Assembly (NCBI RefSeq): GCF_001431535.1
Contig: NZ_LDJK01000007.1
Span: 62,001-126,000 of the forward strand
Direction of reading: 5' to 3'
DNA: 64,000 nt
From: Stenotrophomonas chelatiphaga
GTDB taxonomy: Bacteria; Pseudomonadota; Gammaproteobacteria; Xanthomonadales; Xanthomonadaceae
In this document: one piece after another, positions 49,110 to 56,955 of the stretch
Layout: the number at the start of each line of letters is the position of its first letter
Numbering within the stretch: position 1 is the first letter of the stretch
Position numbers and translations under genes: made by a program
The notes under the pieces: model-generated
Told to the model about the DNA's origin: nothing
The model's database searches: none
Seen by the model: the letters and a program-made list of their open reading frames with translations, nothing else

Positions 49110-49905
49110 GGCCCTTGCTCGCGGCCTGGACCGGGCCTGGCGGGTGCTGGCCACCGGCGTCAGCTTCGCGGCGTTCGGGCTGGGCGGGTTGATCGCCGGT
49201 GTGGTCGTGGGGCCCTTGCTGCTGGTCCTGGTGCGCGATCCCGCGCGTCGCCGTCGCCTCGCGCGGCGCGGCGTCCAACACGGATTCGCCCTGCAGGTGG
49301 CGATCATGCGCGGCCTCGGCGTGCTCACGGTGTCGGTCAGTGGCGCGCCACGGCTGCAGCGTGAAGGCCTGCTGGTGCTGGCCAACCATCCCACCCTGAT
49401 CGACGTGGTGCTGCTGGTCGCGCTGCTGCCGAATGCGGACTGCGTGGTCAAGCGCGCGGTGGCCCGCAATCCGTTCATGCGCGGCACGGTCGGTGCCGCC
49501 GGCTACATCGTCAATGACGACGGGCCGGCGCTGGTCGACGCCGGCATTGCCGCGGTGCGCGGCGGGAGCTGCCTGGTGATCTTCCCCGAAGGTACCCGCA
49601 GCGAGCCCGGCCAGCCGCTGAAACTGCGCCGCGGCGCGGCCAACATCGCCGTGCGCGGCCGGCTGGACATGACCCCGGTACGGATACGCTGCAACCCGCC
49701 AACGCTGGAAAAGGGACGGAAATGGTATCGTGTGCCCCCGCGACGCTTCCACGTTTCGCTGGAGGTCGGTGAGGACATTCCGATCGATACGTTTCTCGAC
49801 GAAGACGCAGTGGCAGGAGGGGAAGCCCTGGCCGCGCGGCGCGTCACCGATTACCTCACCCATTACTTCCAACCCTGTGGAGAGCTGCCCCGTGCAGGAA
49901 CTTGA
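49099..49905 (+). CDS. Lyso-lipid acyltransferase (PlsC-like) of aryl-polyene pathway
   Basis: A 268-residue acyltransferase with one N-terminal membrane helix (GLGGLIAGVVVGPLLLVLV). The acyltransferase motifs are NHPTLIDVVLL (NHxxxxD-type, with NHPTLID) and FPEGTRSEPG. GTG 49099 lies inside the end of the chain-length-factor gene. It probably attaches an acyl chain, or the polyene itself, to a glycerol or sugar acceptor to make the lipid anchor. The acceptor is unknown. Confidence 0.83.
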   Translation: MAAEALARGLDRAWRVLATGVSFAAFGLGGLIAGVVVGPLLLVLVRDPARRRRLARRGVQHGFALQVAIMRGLGVLTVSVSGAPRLQREGLLVLANHPTLIDVVLLVALLPNADCVVKRAVARNPFMRGTVGAAGYIVNDDGPALVDAGIAAVRGGSCLVIFPEGTRSEPGQPLKLRRGAANIAVRGRLDMTPVRIRCNPPTLEKGRKWYRVPPRRFHVSLEVGEDIPIDTFLDEDAVAGGEALAARRVTDYLTHYFQPCGELPRAGT

Positions 49906-50149
49906 GCACGAGATCAAGGAGCTGATCATTTCGGCGTTGTCGCTGGAAGACGTCTCCGCCGCCGATATCGATGCGGCCGCGCCGCTGTTCGGCGAAGGCC
50001 TCGGCCTGGATTCCATCGATGCACTGGAGCTGGGCCTGGCCCTGCAGAAGCAGTACGGCGTGAGCCTGTCCGCCGATTCGGAAGAAACCCGCCGTCATTT
50101 CGGCAGCGTGCAGGCCCTGGCGGCCTTCGTCGCCAGCCACCGCGCGTGA
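49892..50149 (+). CDS. Acyl carrier protein, first copy
   Basis: An 85-residue ACP starting at GTG 49892 (VQELEHEIKELIIS). The phosphopantetheine attachment motif is GLDSIDALEL, with Ser near residue 38. It overlaps the end of the acyltransferase gene by 14 bases. It would carry the growing polyene or the aryl starter. The Sfp-type enzyme at 5.9 kb could activate it. Confidence 0.9.
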   Translation: MQELEHEIKELIISALSLEDVSAADIDAAAPLFGEGLGLDSIDALELGLALQKQYGVSLSADSEETRRHFGSVQALAAFVASHRA

Positions 50150-50163
50150 GTGCGGGTGCCGCC

Positions 50164-50421
50164 ATGACCAAGACCGACCTGTTCGCGCATATCGCGCGGC
50201 TGCTGACCAGCAGCTTCGAGATCGATCCGGCGCTGATCGTGCCCGGTGCACGCCTGCATGCCGACCTGGATATCGACAGCATCGACGCCGTCGACCTGAT
50301 CGTGCAGTTGAAGCCACTGCTGGGCCGCAACCTGCAGCCGGATGCCTTCAAGACCGTGCGCACCGTGCAGGACGTGGTCGATGTCGTGCATGGCCTGTTG
50401 CCCGACCCGGCTGCTGCCTGA
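50164..50421 (+). CDS. Acyl carrier protein, second copy
   Basis: An 85-residue ACP from ATG 50164 (MTKTDLFAHIARLL); GTG 50146 would add six residues and overlap the previous stop. The attachment motif is DLDIDSIDAVDLIVQ. Two ACPs in tandem match ApeE/ApeF of the E. coli pathway. In such systems one is thought to carry the starter and the other the extension chain. Confidence 0.88.
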   Translation: MTKTDLFAHIARLLTSSFEIDPALIVPGARLHADLDIDSIDAVDLIVQLKPLLGRNLQPDAFKTVRTVQDVVDVVHGLLPDPAAA

Positions 50422-50443
50422 CCACGCGCGCCGGACCGCCATC

Positions 50444-50995
50444 GTGTCCCATCCGCGCAGGGTCGCTTTCGTGCTGCTGTCGCTGGCCTATCCGCCGCTG
50501 ATGTACCTGGCGATGGGCCGGTTCGAACCGCGCTGGCTGTCGTTGCTGTTGTTCGCGGTGGCGCTGCTGCGCGCACTGGGCACCCGCGAACGGCTGTGGA
50601 TCTGGTCGGCCGCCGGCACCGGGCTGTTGGCGGTGGTGGCGCTGCTGGGCAATGAGGCGCTGCCGCTGAAGCTGTACCCGGCGCTGGTCAACGCGGTGCT
50701 GCTGGTGTTCTTCCTGGTCAGCCTGCGCCATCCCCCGACCGTGGCCGAGCGCTTCGCACGCTTGCAGGATCCCCAGTTGCCGCCGTTCGCCATCGCTTAC
50801 ACGCGCCGCGTGACGCAGGTCTGGTGTGGCTTCTTCGTGGTGAACGGCGCACTGGCGCTGGCCACGGCCCTGTGGGCGTCCGATGCCACCTGGGCGCTGT
50901 ACAACGGCTTGCTGGCCTATCTGTTGATGGGCCTGCTGCATGCCGCCGAATGGACCGTGCGGCGACGGGTGAAGGCGGCCCACGGCCATGTCTGA
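50444..50995 (+). CDS. Aryl-polyene cluster membrane protein (COG4648 type)
   Basis: A 183-residue protein with about six hydrophobic segments (VAFVLLSLAYPPLMYLAM, SLLLFAVALLRAL, LLAVVALLGNEALPLKLYPALVNAVLLVFFLV and others). It is a regular member of aryl-polyene clusters with no assigned reaction. The GTG start at 50444 is a best guess; the frame is open upstream through the ACP gene. It overlaps the ligase gene start by eight bases. Confidence 0.75.
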   Translation: MSHPRRVAFVLLSLAYPPLMYLAMGRFEPRWLSLLLFAVALLRALGTRERLWIWSAAGTGLLAVVALLGNEALPLKLYPALVNAVLLVFFLVSLRHPPTVAERFARLQDPQLPPFAIAYTRRVTQVWCGFFVVNGALALATALWASDATWALYNGLLAYLLMGLLHAAEWTVRRRVKAAHGHV

Positions 50996-52676
50996 GTGGA
51001 TTCCGCTGCACCTTCTGCTGCAGTCCGCACGGCCTGGCCGCACGGTGGGCGCGCTCGACGGCGCGGTGCTGGACCACGCCGGGCTGCTGGCCCGGGCGCG
51101 CGGCTGGCAGGTGGCGTTCGCGGCCGCCGAAGGGCGCGACTGGGCGCTGTACTTCACTGACAGCCTGGCTTTCGCCGCCGCGCTGCTGGGCGCCTGGTCG
51201 GCCGGCAAGCGGGTCCACCTGCCGGGCGATGACCTGCCCGGGACGTTGCAGGCGCTGCGACCGCACGTGGATGGTTTCGCCGGCGATGTCGATGCGTGCT
51301 GGCAGCCGCTGCACGCGGCGGCGCCCACAGACGTGCCGCCGGTCGGCGTCGTGCTGGATCCACAGGCCTGCCGGCTGGTGGTGTTCACCTCCGGCAGTAC
51401 CGGCGAACCTGCGGCGATCGAAAAGCGCCTGGAACAGCTCGGCGCCGAAGTCGAGGCGCTGCAGCAGGCGTTCGGCGCGCTGCTGGCCGGTGCCCACGTG
51501 CACGGCACCGTCTCCCACCAGCACATCTACGGGCTGCTGTTCCGCGTGCTGTGGCCGCTGGCCGCGGGCCGGGCGATCGAGCGGCGGCGTTTCTTCCATG
51601 AAGACCTGGTCGCCGCGCTGGCCGCCGCACCCAGCGTGCTGGTGGCCACCCCGGCGCACCTGAAACGACTGCCACCGCAGCTGGACTGGGCCGGCGCGCG
51701 CGGCCAGCTGCGCGCGGTGTTTTCCTCCGGCGGACCGCTGCCGGCACAGGCTGCCACGGAGGTGCGTGCGGTGCTGGGCATCGCGCCGATCGAAGTGTTC
51801 GGCAGCAGCGAAACCGGCGGTATCGCCTGGCGCCGTTGCGAGGGTGAAGCCCCCGCGTGGCAGCCGTTGCCCGGCGTGCAGTGGCGCATCGATGACGGTC
51901 AGTTGGCGGTGGCATCGGCGCACCTGGCGCAGGACGGCTGGTGGCGCAGCGAAGACCGTGCCGAAGCCAGTGCTGACGGCGGTTTCCGCCTGCTCGGGCG
52001 CGCCGACCGCATCGTCAAGATCGAAGAGCGCCGGGTATCGCTGGGTGCGCTGGAACAGGCCCTGTGCCGCGACGCGGGCGTGGCCGAAGCGCAGGTGCTG
52101 GTGCTGCCCGGCGCGCGCGCGCAGCTGGCCGCGGTGATCGTGCCGCACGACCGCACGCTGGCACAGGCCGGCGATGCCGAGCGACGCGCCTTCATCGGCC
52201 GCCTCACCGCGCGGTTGGCCGAAGGCCATGACGCCGTGACCCGGCCGCGGCGCTGGCGGCTGGTTGCCGCGACGCCGGTCAATGCGCAGGGCAAGCCGAC
52301 CCAGGCGCTGCTGCAGGCGCTGTTCCAGAAAGCGCTTCCAACGCCGCAGTGGCTGGCACGCGACGCCACCACGGCGCGGCTAGCGTTGCTGCTGGTGCCG
52401 GAACTGATGGCGTTCGAAGGGCACTTCCCCGGCGTCGCCGTGCTGCCGGGCGTGGCCCAGGTGGACTGGGCGATCCAGCTGGCGCGCGAAGCCTTCGACC
52501 TGCCGCCCCGGTTCCTGCGCATGGATGCGTTGAAGTTTCAGCAGGTTGCGCGCCCGCACGACGTGCTGCAGCTGCACCTGGACTGGGACCCGGTCCGGTG
52601 CGTGCTCGGATTCCGGTTCAGCTCCGATCACGGCATTCACGCCAGTGGCAAAGTACTGTTCGCCGATGCCGATTGA
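50988..52676 (+). CDS. Fused AMP-dependent aryl ligase and hotdog dehydratase
   Basis: A 562-residue two-domain protein. Residues 1 to about 450 are an acyl-adenylate-forming enzyme: FTSGSTGEPAAIEKR (P-loop motif), VFGSSETGGIAW, and FRLLGRADRIVKIEERRVSL. Residues about 455-562 are a FabZ/FabA-like hotdog domain with FEGHFPGVAVLPGVAQVDWAI, and the His in GHFPG is the likely catalytic base. The ligase would activate and load the aryl acid onto an ACP; the hotdog would dehydrate. In E. coli these are separate proteins, ApeH and ApeI. The start overlaps the membrane-protein gene. Confidence 0.85.
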   Translation: MSEWIPLHLLLQSARPGRTVGALDGAVLDHAGLLARARGWQVAFAAAEGRDWALYFTDSLAFAAALLGAWSAGKRVHLPGDDLPGTLQALRPHVDGFAGDVDACWQPLHAAAPTDVPPVGVVLDPQACRLVVFTSGSTGEPAAIEKRLEQLGAEVEALQQAFGALLAGAHVHGTVSHQHIYGLLFRVLWPLAAGRAIERRRFFHEDLVAALAAAPSVLVATPAHLKRLPPQLDWAGARGQLRAVFSSGGPLPAQAATEVRAVLGIAPIEVFGSSETGGIAWRRCEGEAPAWQPLPGVQWRIDDGQLAVASAHLAQDGWWRSEDRAEASADGGFRLLGRADRIVKIEERRVSLGALEQALCRDAGVAEAQVLVLPGARAQLAAVIVPHDRTLAQAGDAERRAFIGRLTARLAEGHDAVTRPRRWRLVAATPVNAQGKPTQALLQALFQKALPTPQWLARDATTARLALLLVPELMAFEGHFPGVAVLPGVAQVDWAIQLAREAFDLPPRFLRMDALKFQQVARPHDVLQLHLDWDPVRCVLGFRFSSDHGIHASGKVLFADAD

Positions 52677-53436
52677 TTCCCTGGTTCCCGCCGCCGAGTA
52701 CGCCCTGCTGGTCGTGGTACCGGTGTACGACCATGAGCACGCCATCGCTGACGTGGTGGCCGGTATCCGCGCTGCGGGACTGCCGTGCCTGCTGGTCGAC
52801 GACGGTTCGCATGCGGACTGTGCCGCCGTGCTGGGCGGGCTTGCACGGCAGCCGCACGTCGGCCTGCTGCGGCTGCCACACAACCAGGGCAAGGGCGGCG
52901 CGATGCTGGCCGGATTCAGCGAGGCGGCACGGCTGGGCGCCACCCATGTCCTGCAGATCGATGCCGATGGCCAGCACGACACCACTGAGCTGGGCCGTTT
53001 CGCCGCGCTGTCGCAGAGCCACCCGGACGCGGTGATCTGCGGCATCCCGGCCTATGACGAAACGGTGCCGAAGATCCGCCTTTACGGCCGTTATGGCACC
53101 CATGTGTGGGTCTGGATCAACACCCTGTCGCTGCACCTGCGTGATTCGATGTGCGGCTTCCGGGTGTATCCGCTGGCGCCGGTGCTGCAGGTGATGGCCG
53201 AGGAAACGATCGGCCGGCGCATGGATTTCGACACTGAGATCCTGGTGCGGCTGTACTGGCGCGAGGTACCGGTGCATCACCTGGCCACGCCGGTTACCTA
53301 TCCGAAGGATGGCGTGTCGCACTTCGATGTGTGGCGCGACAACCTGCGCATCAGCGGCATGCACGCGCGGCTGTTCGGGGGGATGCTGCGGCGCGCTCCG
53401 CAACTGCTGCGGCGACGCCTGCGGGGACAGCCCTGA
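52666..53436 (+). CDS. GT2 glycosyltransferase of aryl-polyene cluster
   Basis: A 256-residue GT-A enzyme starting MPIDSLVPAAEYALLVVVPVYDHEHAI. DDGSHADC and the DxD-type QIDADGQHD are the nucleotide-sugar and metal motifs. There is no large membrane domain. It overlaps the ligase-dehydratase stop by 11 bases and shares a TGATG with the next acyltransferase. It probably adds a sugar to the polyene or its lipid anchor. Confidence 0.83.
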   Translation: MPIDSLVPAAEYALLVVVPVYDHEHAIADVVAGIRAAGLPCLLVDDGSHADCAAVLGGLARQPHVGLLRLPHNQGKGGAMLAGFSEAARLGATHVLQIDADGQHDTTELGRFAALSQSHPDAVICGIPAYDETVPKIRLYGRYGTHVWVWINTLSLHLRDSMCGFRVYPLAPVLQVMAEETIGRRMDFDTEILVRLYWREVPVHHLATPVTYPKDGVSHFDVWRDNLRISGMHARLFGGMLRRAPQLLRRRLRGQP

Positions 53437-54383
53437 TGGCGGCGCGTCCCGGTCCTGCCGCACCGCACTGGGCCGACATCGGCGAGCGCACGTCGGTACG
53501 CGGCGTGCTTGCGCTGTGCTGGATCCACCGCTGGTTCGGGCGTTGGCCGTACCGGCTGTGCGCCTGGCCGGCGGTGGCCTGCCACTGGCTGGCCAACGGC
53601 CTGGCACGCCGCGCCTCGCTGCAGTACCTGCAGCGGTTGCAGGCGCACAGCGGGGTGCTGGGCCGCGCGCCGAACTGGCTGGACAGCCTGCGCCACTTCG
53701 CGCTGTTCGGCGACACCATGCTGGACAAACTGCTGGCACTGGGGCGGCGTTATCCGGCGCAGCGCCTGCGGCTGCACGACAACCCCGCCCTGCAGCGCAT
53801 TGGTCGCGCGCAGGGCGGGGTGTTCCTGACCGCCCACGTCGGCTGCCTGGAGCTGTGCCAGGTGCTGGCCGAAAAAGTCCCCGGCCTGCATCTCACCGTG
53901 CTGGTCCACACCAAGCACGCGCAGCGCTTCAACAGCCTGCTGGCGCGGCTGGATCCGCTGGCATCGGTGGAACTGGTGCAGGTGACCGACGTCGGCCCGG
54001 CGATGGCGATGACCCTTGGCCAGCGGGTCGCCGCGGGCGGCTTCGTGGCGATCGTCGGTGACCGCGTGCCGGTACACAGCGAACGCGTGGTGCACGCCGA
54101 CTTCCTCGGCCATCGCGCGCCGTTCCCGGTGGGCGGCTACGTGCTCGCCGCCGCGCTCGGCTGCCCGGTGTATACGCTGTCCTGCCTGCACCAGGACGAT
54201 GGTTATCGGATCCGCTTCGATCTGTTCGACGAACGCATCGTGCTGCCGCGCGGATCCCGCGACGCCGCGCTGCAGGACTGCGCGCAGCGGTATGCCGCAT
54301 GGCTGGAACAGCAGGTGATCGAATCGCCGCTGGACTGGTTCAACTTCTTTCCGTTCTGGGACCAGGCCGCCGATGCCGATTGA
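53436..54383 (+). CDS. LpxL-like lipid acyltransferase of aryl-polyene cluster
   Basis: A 315-residue lysophospholipid/lipid A acyltransferase-family protein. FLTAHVGCLELCQVL is the HxxxxE catalytic motif (HVGCLE), and GDRVPVHSERVV is the second block. The N-terminus has a hydrophobic segment (RLCAWPAVACHWLANGL). LpxL-type enzymes put acyl chains on lipid A. Here the acceptor is probably the polyene-sugar-lipid intermediate. The stop overlaps the ammonia-lyase start. Confidence 0.83.
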   Translation: MAARPGPAAPHWADIGERTSVRGVLALCWIHRWFGRWPYRLCAWPAVACHWLANGLARRASLQYLQRLQAHSGVLGRAPNWLDSLRHFALFGDTMLDKLLALGRRYPAQRLRLHDNPALQRIGRAQGGVFLTAHVGCLELCQVLAEKVPGLHLTVLVHTKHAQRFNSLLARLDPLASVELVQVTDVGPAMAMTLGQRVAAGGFVAIVGDRVPVHSERVVHADFLGHRAPFPVGGYVLAAALGCPVYTLSCLHQDDGYRIRFDLFDERIVLPRGSRDAALQDCAQRYAAWLEQQVIESPLDWFNFFPFWDQAADAD

Positions 54384-55923
54384 ACCGCTTCCCTCCTGTC
54401 GCTTCGGTGCCGGCCCGCTGACCATCGAAGACGTCGTTGCGCTGGCGGACCGTCGCGCGCAGGCCGTGCTCGACGACGCACCCGGGTTCCGCGCCCGGAT
54501 CCAGCGCGGCGCGGATTTCCTCGACCGCCTGCTGCGCGAGGACGGCGTGGTCTACGGGGTGACCACCGGTTACGGCGACTCCTGCACCACGGTGATCCCG
54601 CCGTCGCTGGTGGCCGAACTGCCGCACCATCTGTACACCTACCATGGCTGTGGGCTGGGTCGTTTCCTCGATGCACAGGAAACGCGCGCGGTGCTGGCGG
54701 CGCGGTTGGCGTCGCTGTCGCAGGGCATGTCCGGCACCAGCGTGGCCCTGCTCGAAGGCCTCGCCGCCCTGCTGCAGCATGACGTACTGCCGCGCATCCC
54801 GGCCGAGGGTTCGGTCGGTGCCAGCGGCGACCTGACCCCGTTGTCGTACGTGGCGGCCGTGCTGTGCGGTGAGCGCGAGGTGCTGTTCGAAGGCAGCGTG
54901 CAGTCCGCCGCCGAGGTGCTGCCGCGGATCGGCCTGCAGCCGCTGCGGCTGCGACCCAAGGAAGGCCTGGCGCTGATGAACGGCACCGCGGTGATGACCG
55001 GACTGGCCTGCCTGGCCTGGCACCGCGCGGACTACCTGTGCCGCCTGGCCACGCGCCTGACCGCCTTCAACGTGCTGGCCAGCGATGGCAACGCGCACCA
55101 TTTCGACGAAACCCTGTTCGCCGCCAAGCCGCACCCGGGCCAGGCGCGCATCGCCGCGCGACTGCGTGCCGACCTGCACAGCGATCGCCCACCGCGCAAC
55201 GAACAGCGCCTGCAGGACCGTTACTCGCTGCGCTGCGCACCGCATGTCATCGGCGTGCTGGAAGACACCCTGCCGTTCCTGCGCCAGTTGATCGAGACCG
55301 AGCTCAACAGCGCCAACGACAACCCGCTGATCGATCCGGACGAAGAACGCGTGCTGCACGGCGGGCACTTCTACGGCGGGCATATCGCGCTGGCGATGGA
55401 CACGCTGAAGAACACCGTGGCCAACCTGGCCGACCTGCTGGACCGCCAGCTGGCGCTGCTGGTGGATGCGCGGTACAGCCACGGCCTGCCGGCCAACCTG
55501 TCCGCCGCGACCGGTCCGCGCGCCGCCATCAACCATGGCCTGAAGGCGCTGCAGATCAGCGTCTCGGCGTGGACCGCCGAAGCGCTCAAGAACACGCTGC
55601 CGGCGTCGGTATTCTCGCGTTCCACCGAATGCCACAACCAGGACAAGGTCAGCATGGGCACCATCGCCGCGCGCGACTGCCTGCGGGTGATCGAGCTTGC
55701 CGAACAGGTGGTCGCCGGCATGCTGATCGCCGCACGCCAGGCGGTGGCCCTGCGCCAGCGGGTGGGCCTGCAGGCGCAGCTGCAGGGGGAGCTGGCCGCG
55801 ATGCACGATGACCTCGGCCAGCGCATCGCGCTGATCGAAGAAGACCGCGCGCTGGATGGCGAGCTGCGCCAGCTGCTGCAGGACATCCGCAGCCGTCAGT
55901 GGGAGCTGTACCGCGATGCATGA
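54373..55923 (+). CDS. Aromatic amino-acid ammonia-lyase (HAL/TAL family)
   Basis: A 516-residue lyase. The MIO prosthetic group forms from ASG in SVGASGDLTPLSY (near residue 155), and YGVTTGYGDSC carries the catalytic Tyr. The region NSANDNPLID is the usual conserved Asn block. It removes ammonia from an aromatic amino acid to give a cinnamate-type acid, a plausible aryl starter. The pocket residues (YTYHGCGLG) differ from ordinary HutH. No hut genes are near, so histidine catabolism is unlikely. Confidence 0.87.
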   Translation: MPIEPLPSCRFGAGPLTIEDVVALADRRAQAVLDDAPGFRARIQRGADFLDRLLREDGVVYGVTTGYGDSCTTVIPPSLVAELPHHLYTYHGCGLGRFLDAQETRAVLAARLASLSQGMSGTSVALLEGLAALLQHDVLPRIPAEGSVGASGDLTPLSYVAAVLCGEREVLFEGSVQSAAEVLPRIGLQPLRLRPKEGLALMNGTAVMTGLACLAWHRADYLCRLATRLTAFNVLASDGNAHHFDETLFAAKPHPGQARIAARLRADLHSDRPPRNEQRLQDRYSLRCAPHVIGVLEDTLPFLRQLIETELNSANDNPLIDPDEERVLHGGHFYGGHIALAMDTLKNTVANLADLLDRQLALLVDARYSHGLPANLSAATGPRAAINHGLKALQISVSAWTAEALKNTLPASVFSRSTECHNQDKVSMGTIAARDCLRVIELAEQVVAGMLIAARQAVALRQRVGLQAQLQGELAAMHDDLGQRIALIEEDRALDGELRQLLQDIRSRQWELYRDA

Positions 55924-56332
55924 GCTGGTCGAAGAGATCACCCTGGCGCCCGCCTTCCACGACTGCGACCCGATGCAGGTGGTCTGGCATGGAAACTACT
56001 TCAAGTATTTCGAGATCGCACGCTGCGCGCTGCTGCAACGATACGACTACGACTATCCGCAGATGCAGGAATCGGGCTACCTGTGGCCGGTGGTGGATGC
56101 GCGGGTCAAGTACGTGCGCCCCCTGCGCTTCCAGCAGCAGCTGCGGGTGCGGGCACGCATCGTCGAATGGGAAAACCGTTTGAAGATCACCTACGAAATC
56201 TTCGACGCCGGCAGCGGCGAACGGCTGACCCGCGCGCACACCGTGCAGGTCGCCGTCGCTGCCGCCAGCGGTGAAATGCAGTACCTGTGCCCGCCGATCC
56301 TGTGGCAGAAACTCGGAGTTCCCGCGCCATGA
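55916..56332 (+). CDS. 4-hydroxybenzoyl-CoA-type thioesterase (hotdog)
   Basis: A 138-residue hotdog protein. HDCDPMQVVWHGNYFKYFE is the conserved active-site block, with Asp18-type acid followed by HGNY. It hydrolyses or transfers an aryl-acyl thioester. In this locus it may edit mis-loaded ACP or release product. The start at 55916 overlaps the ammonia-lyase stop, and the end overlaps the LolA-like gene (ATGA). Confidence 0.85.
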   Translation: MHELVEEITLAPAFHDCDPMQVVWHGNYFKYFEIARCALLQRYDYDYPQMQESGYLWPVVDARVKYVRPLRFQQQLRVRARIVEWENRLKITYEIFDAGSGERLTRAHTVQVAVAAASGEMQYLCPPILWQKLGVPAP

Positions 56333-56955
56333 AATTGCGTCACTGCCTGCGCCTGCTGGCGCTGTCCAGCCTGCTTGTCGTTTCGTTCGTCGCCGGCGCT
56401 GCCGACGACGCAGTGCAGGCGATCGCCCGCGATGTCGCACGGCCGGCGGTGCTGCGCGGCGAGTTCAGCCAGGAAAAGCAGGTCGCCGGCTTCCGAAACC
56501 CGCTGCGTTCGCAGGGCCGCTTCGTGGTGGCGCGCGAGCGCGGGGTGATCTGGACCACGCTGAAGCCGTTCCCTTCGGAGATGGTGATCACCGCCGAGCG
56601 CATCCTCAGCCGGCAGCCCGATGGCAGTACCCGGGTAGAGCTGGATGCACGCGAACAGCCGGCGATGCGTTCGGTCAACGCGATCCTGTTCGCGCTGATG
56701 AGCGGCGACGTGCAGGCCCTGTCCAGCCAGTTCACGGTGGAGGCGCAACGCGATGCGAAGGGCTGGACGCTGTCGCTGACACCGAAGTCGCCGATGTTGG
56801 CCAAGGCCTTCAGTTCGTTGCAGCTGCGGGGTGACCGTTACGTCCGCCAGGTCGACATCGTCGAGGCCAGCAAGGACCGTACCCGGCTGACCTTCAGCGC
56901 CCTCACCGAGGCGCCGGCCACGCTGGCAGCGGACGAGGCGGCACGCCTTGACTGA
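56329..56955 (+). CDS. LolA-like outer-membrane lipoprotein carrier of aryl-polyene cluster
   Basis: A 208-residue exported protein with signal peptide MKLRHCLRLLALSSLLVVSFVAGA. The mature part has FSQEKQVAGFRNPLRSQGRF, the start of a LolA fold that shuttles acylated molecules across the periplasm. In pigment clusters it is thought to carry the polyene lipid to the outer membrane. It ends with the TTG start of the exporter overlapping by eight bases. Confidence 0.85.
   Translation: MKLRHCLRLLALSSLLVVSFVAGAADDAVQAIARDVARPAVLRGEFSQEKQVAGFRNPLRSQGRFVVARERGVIWTTLKPFPSEMVITAERILSRQPDGSTRVELDAREQPAMRSVNAILFALMSGDVQALSSQFTVEAQRDAKGWTLSLTPKSPMLAKAFSSLQLRGDRYVRQVDIVEASKDRTRLTFSALTEAPATLAADEAARLD

Noticed and set aside
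54373-55923. Histidine utilisation gene hutH
   Set aside because: The family is right, but there are no hutU, hutI or hutG genes nearby, and it sits overlapped on both sides within the pigment operon.
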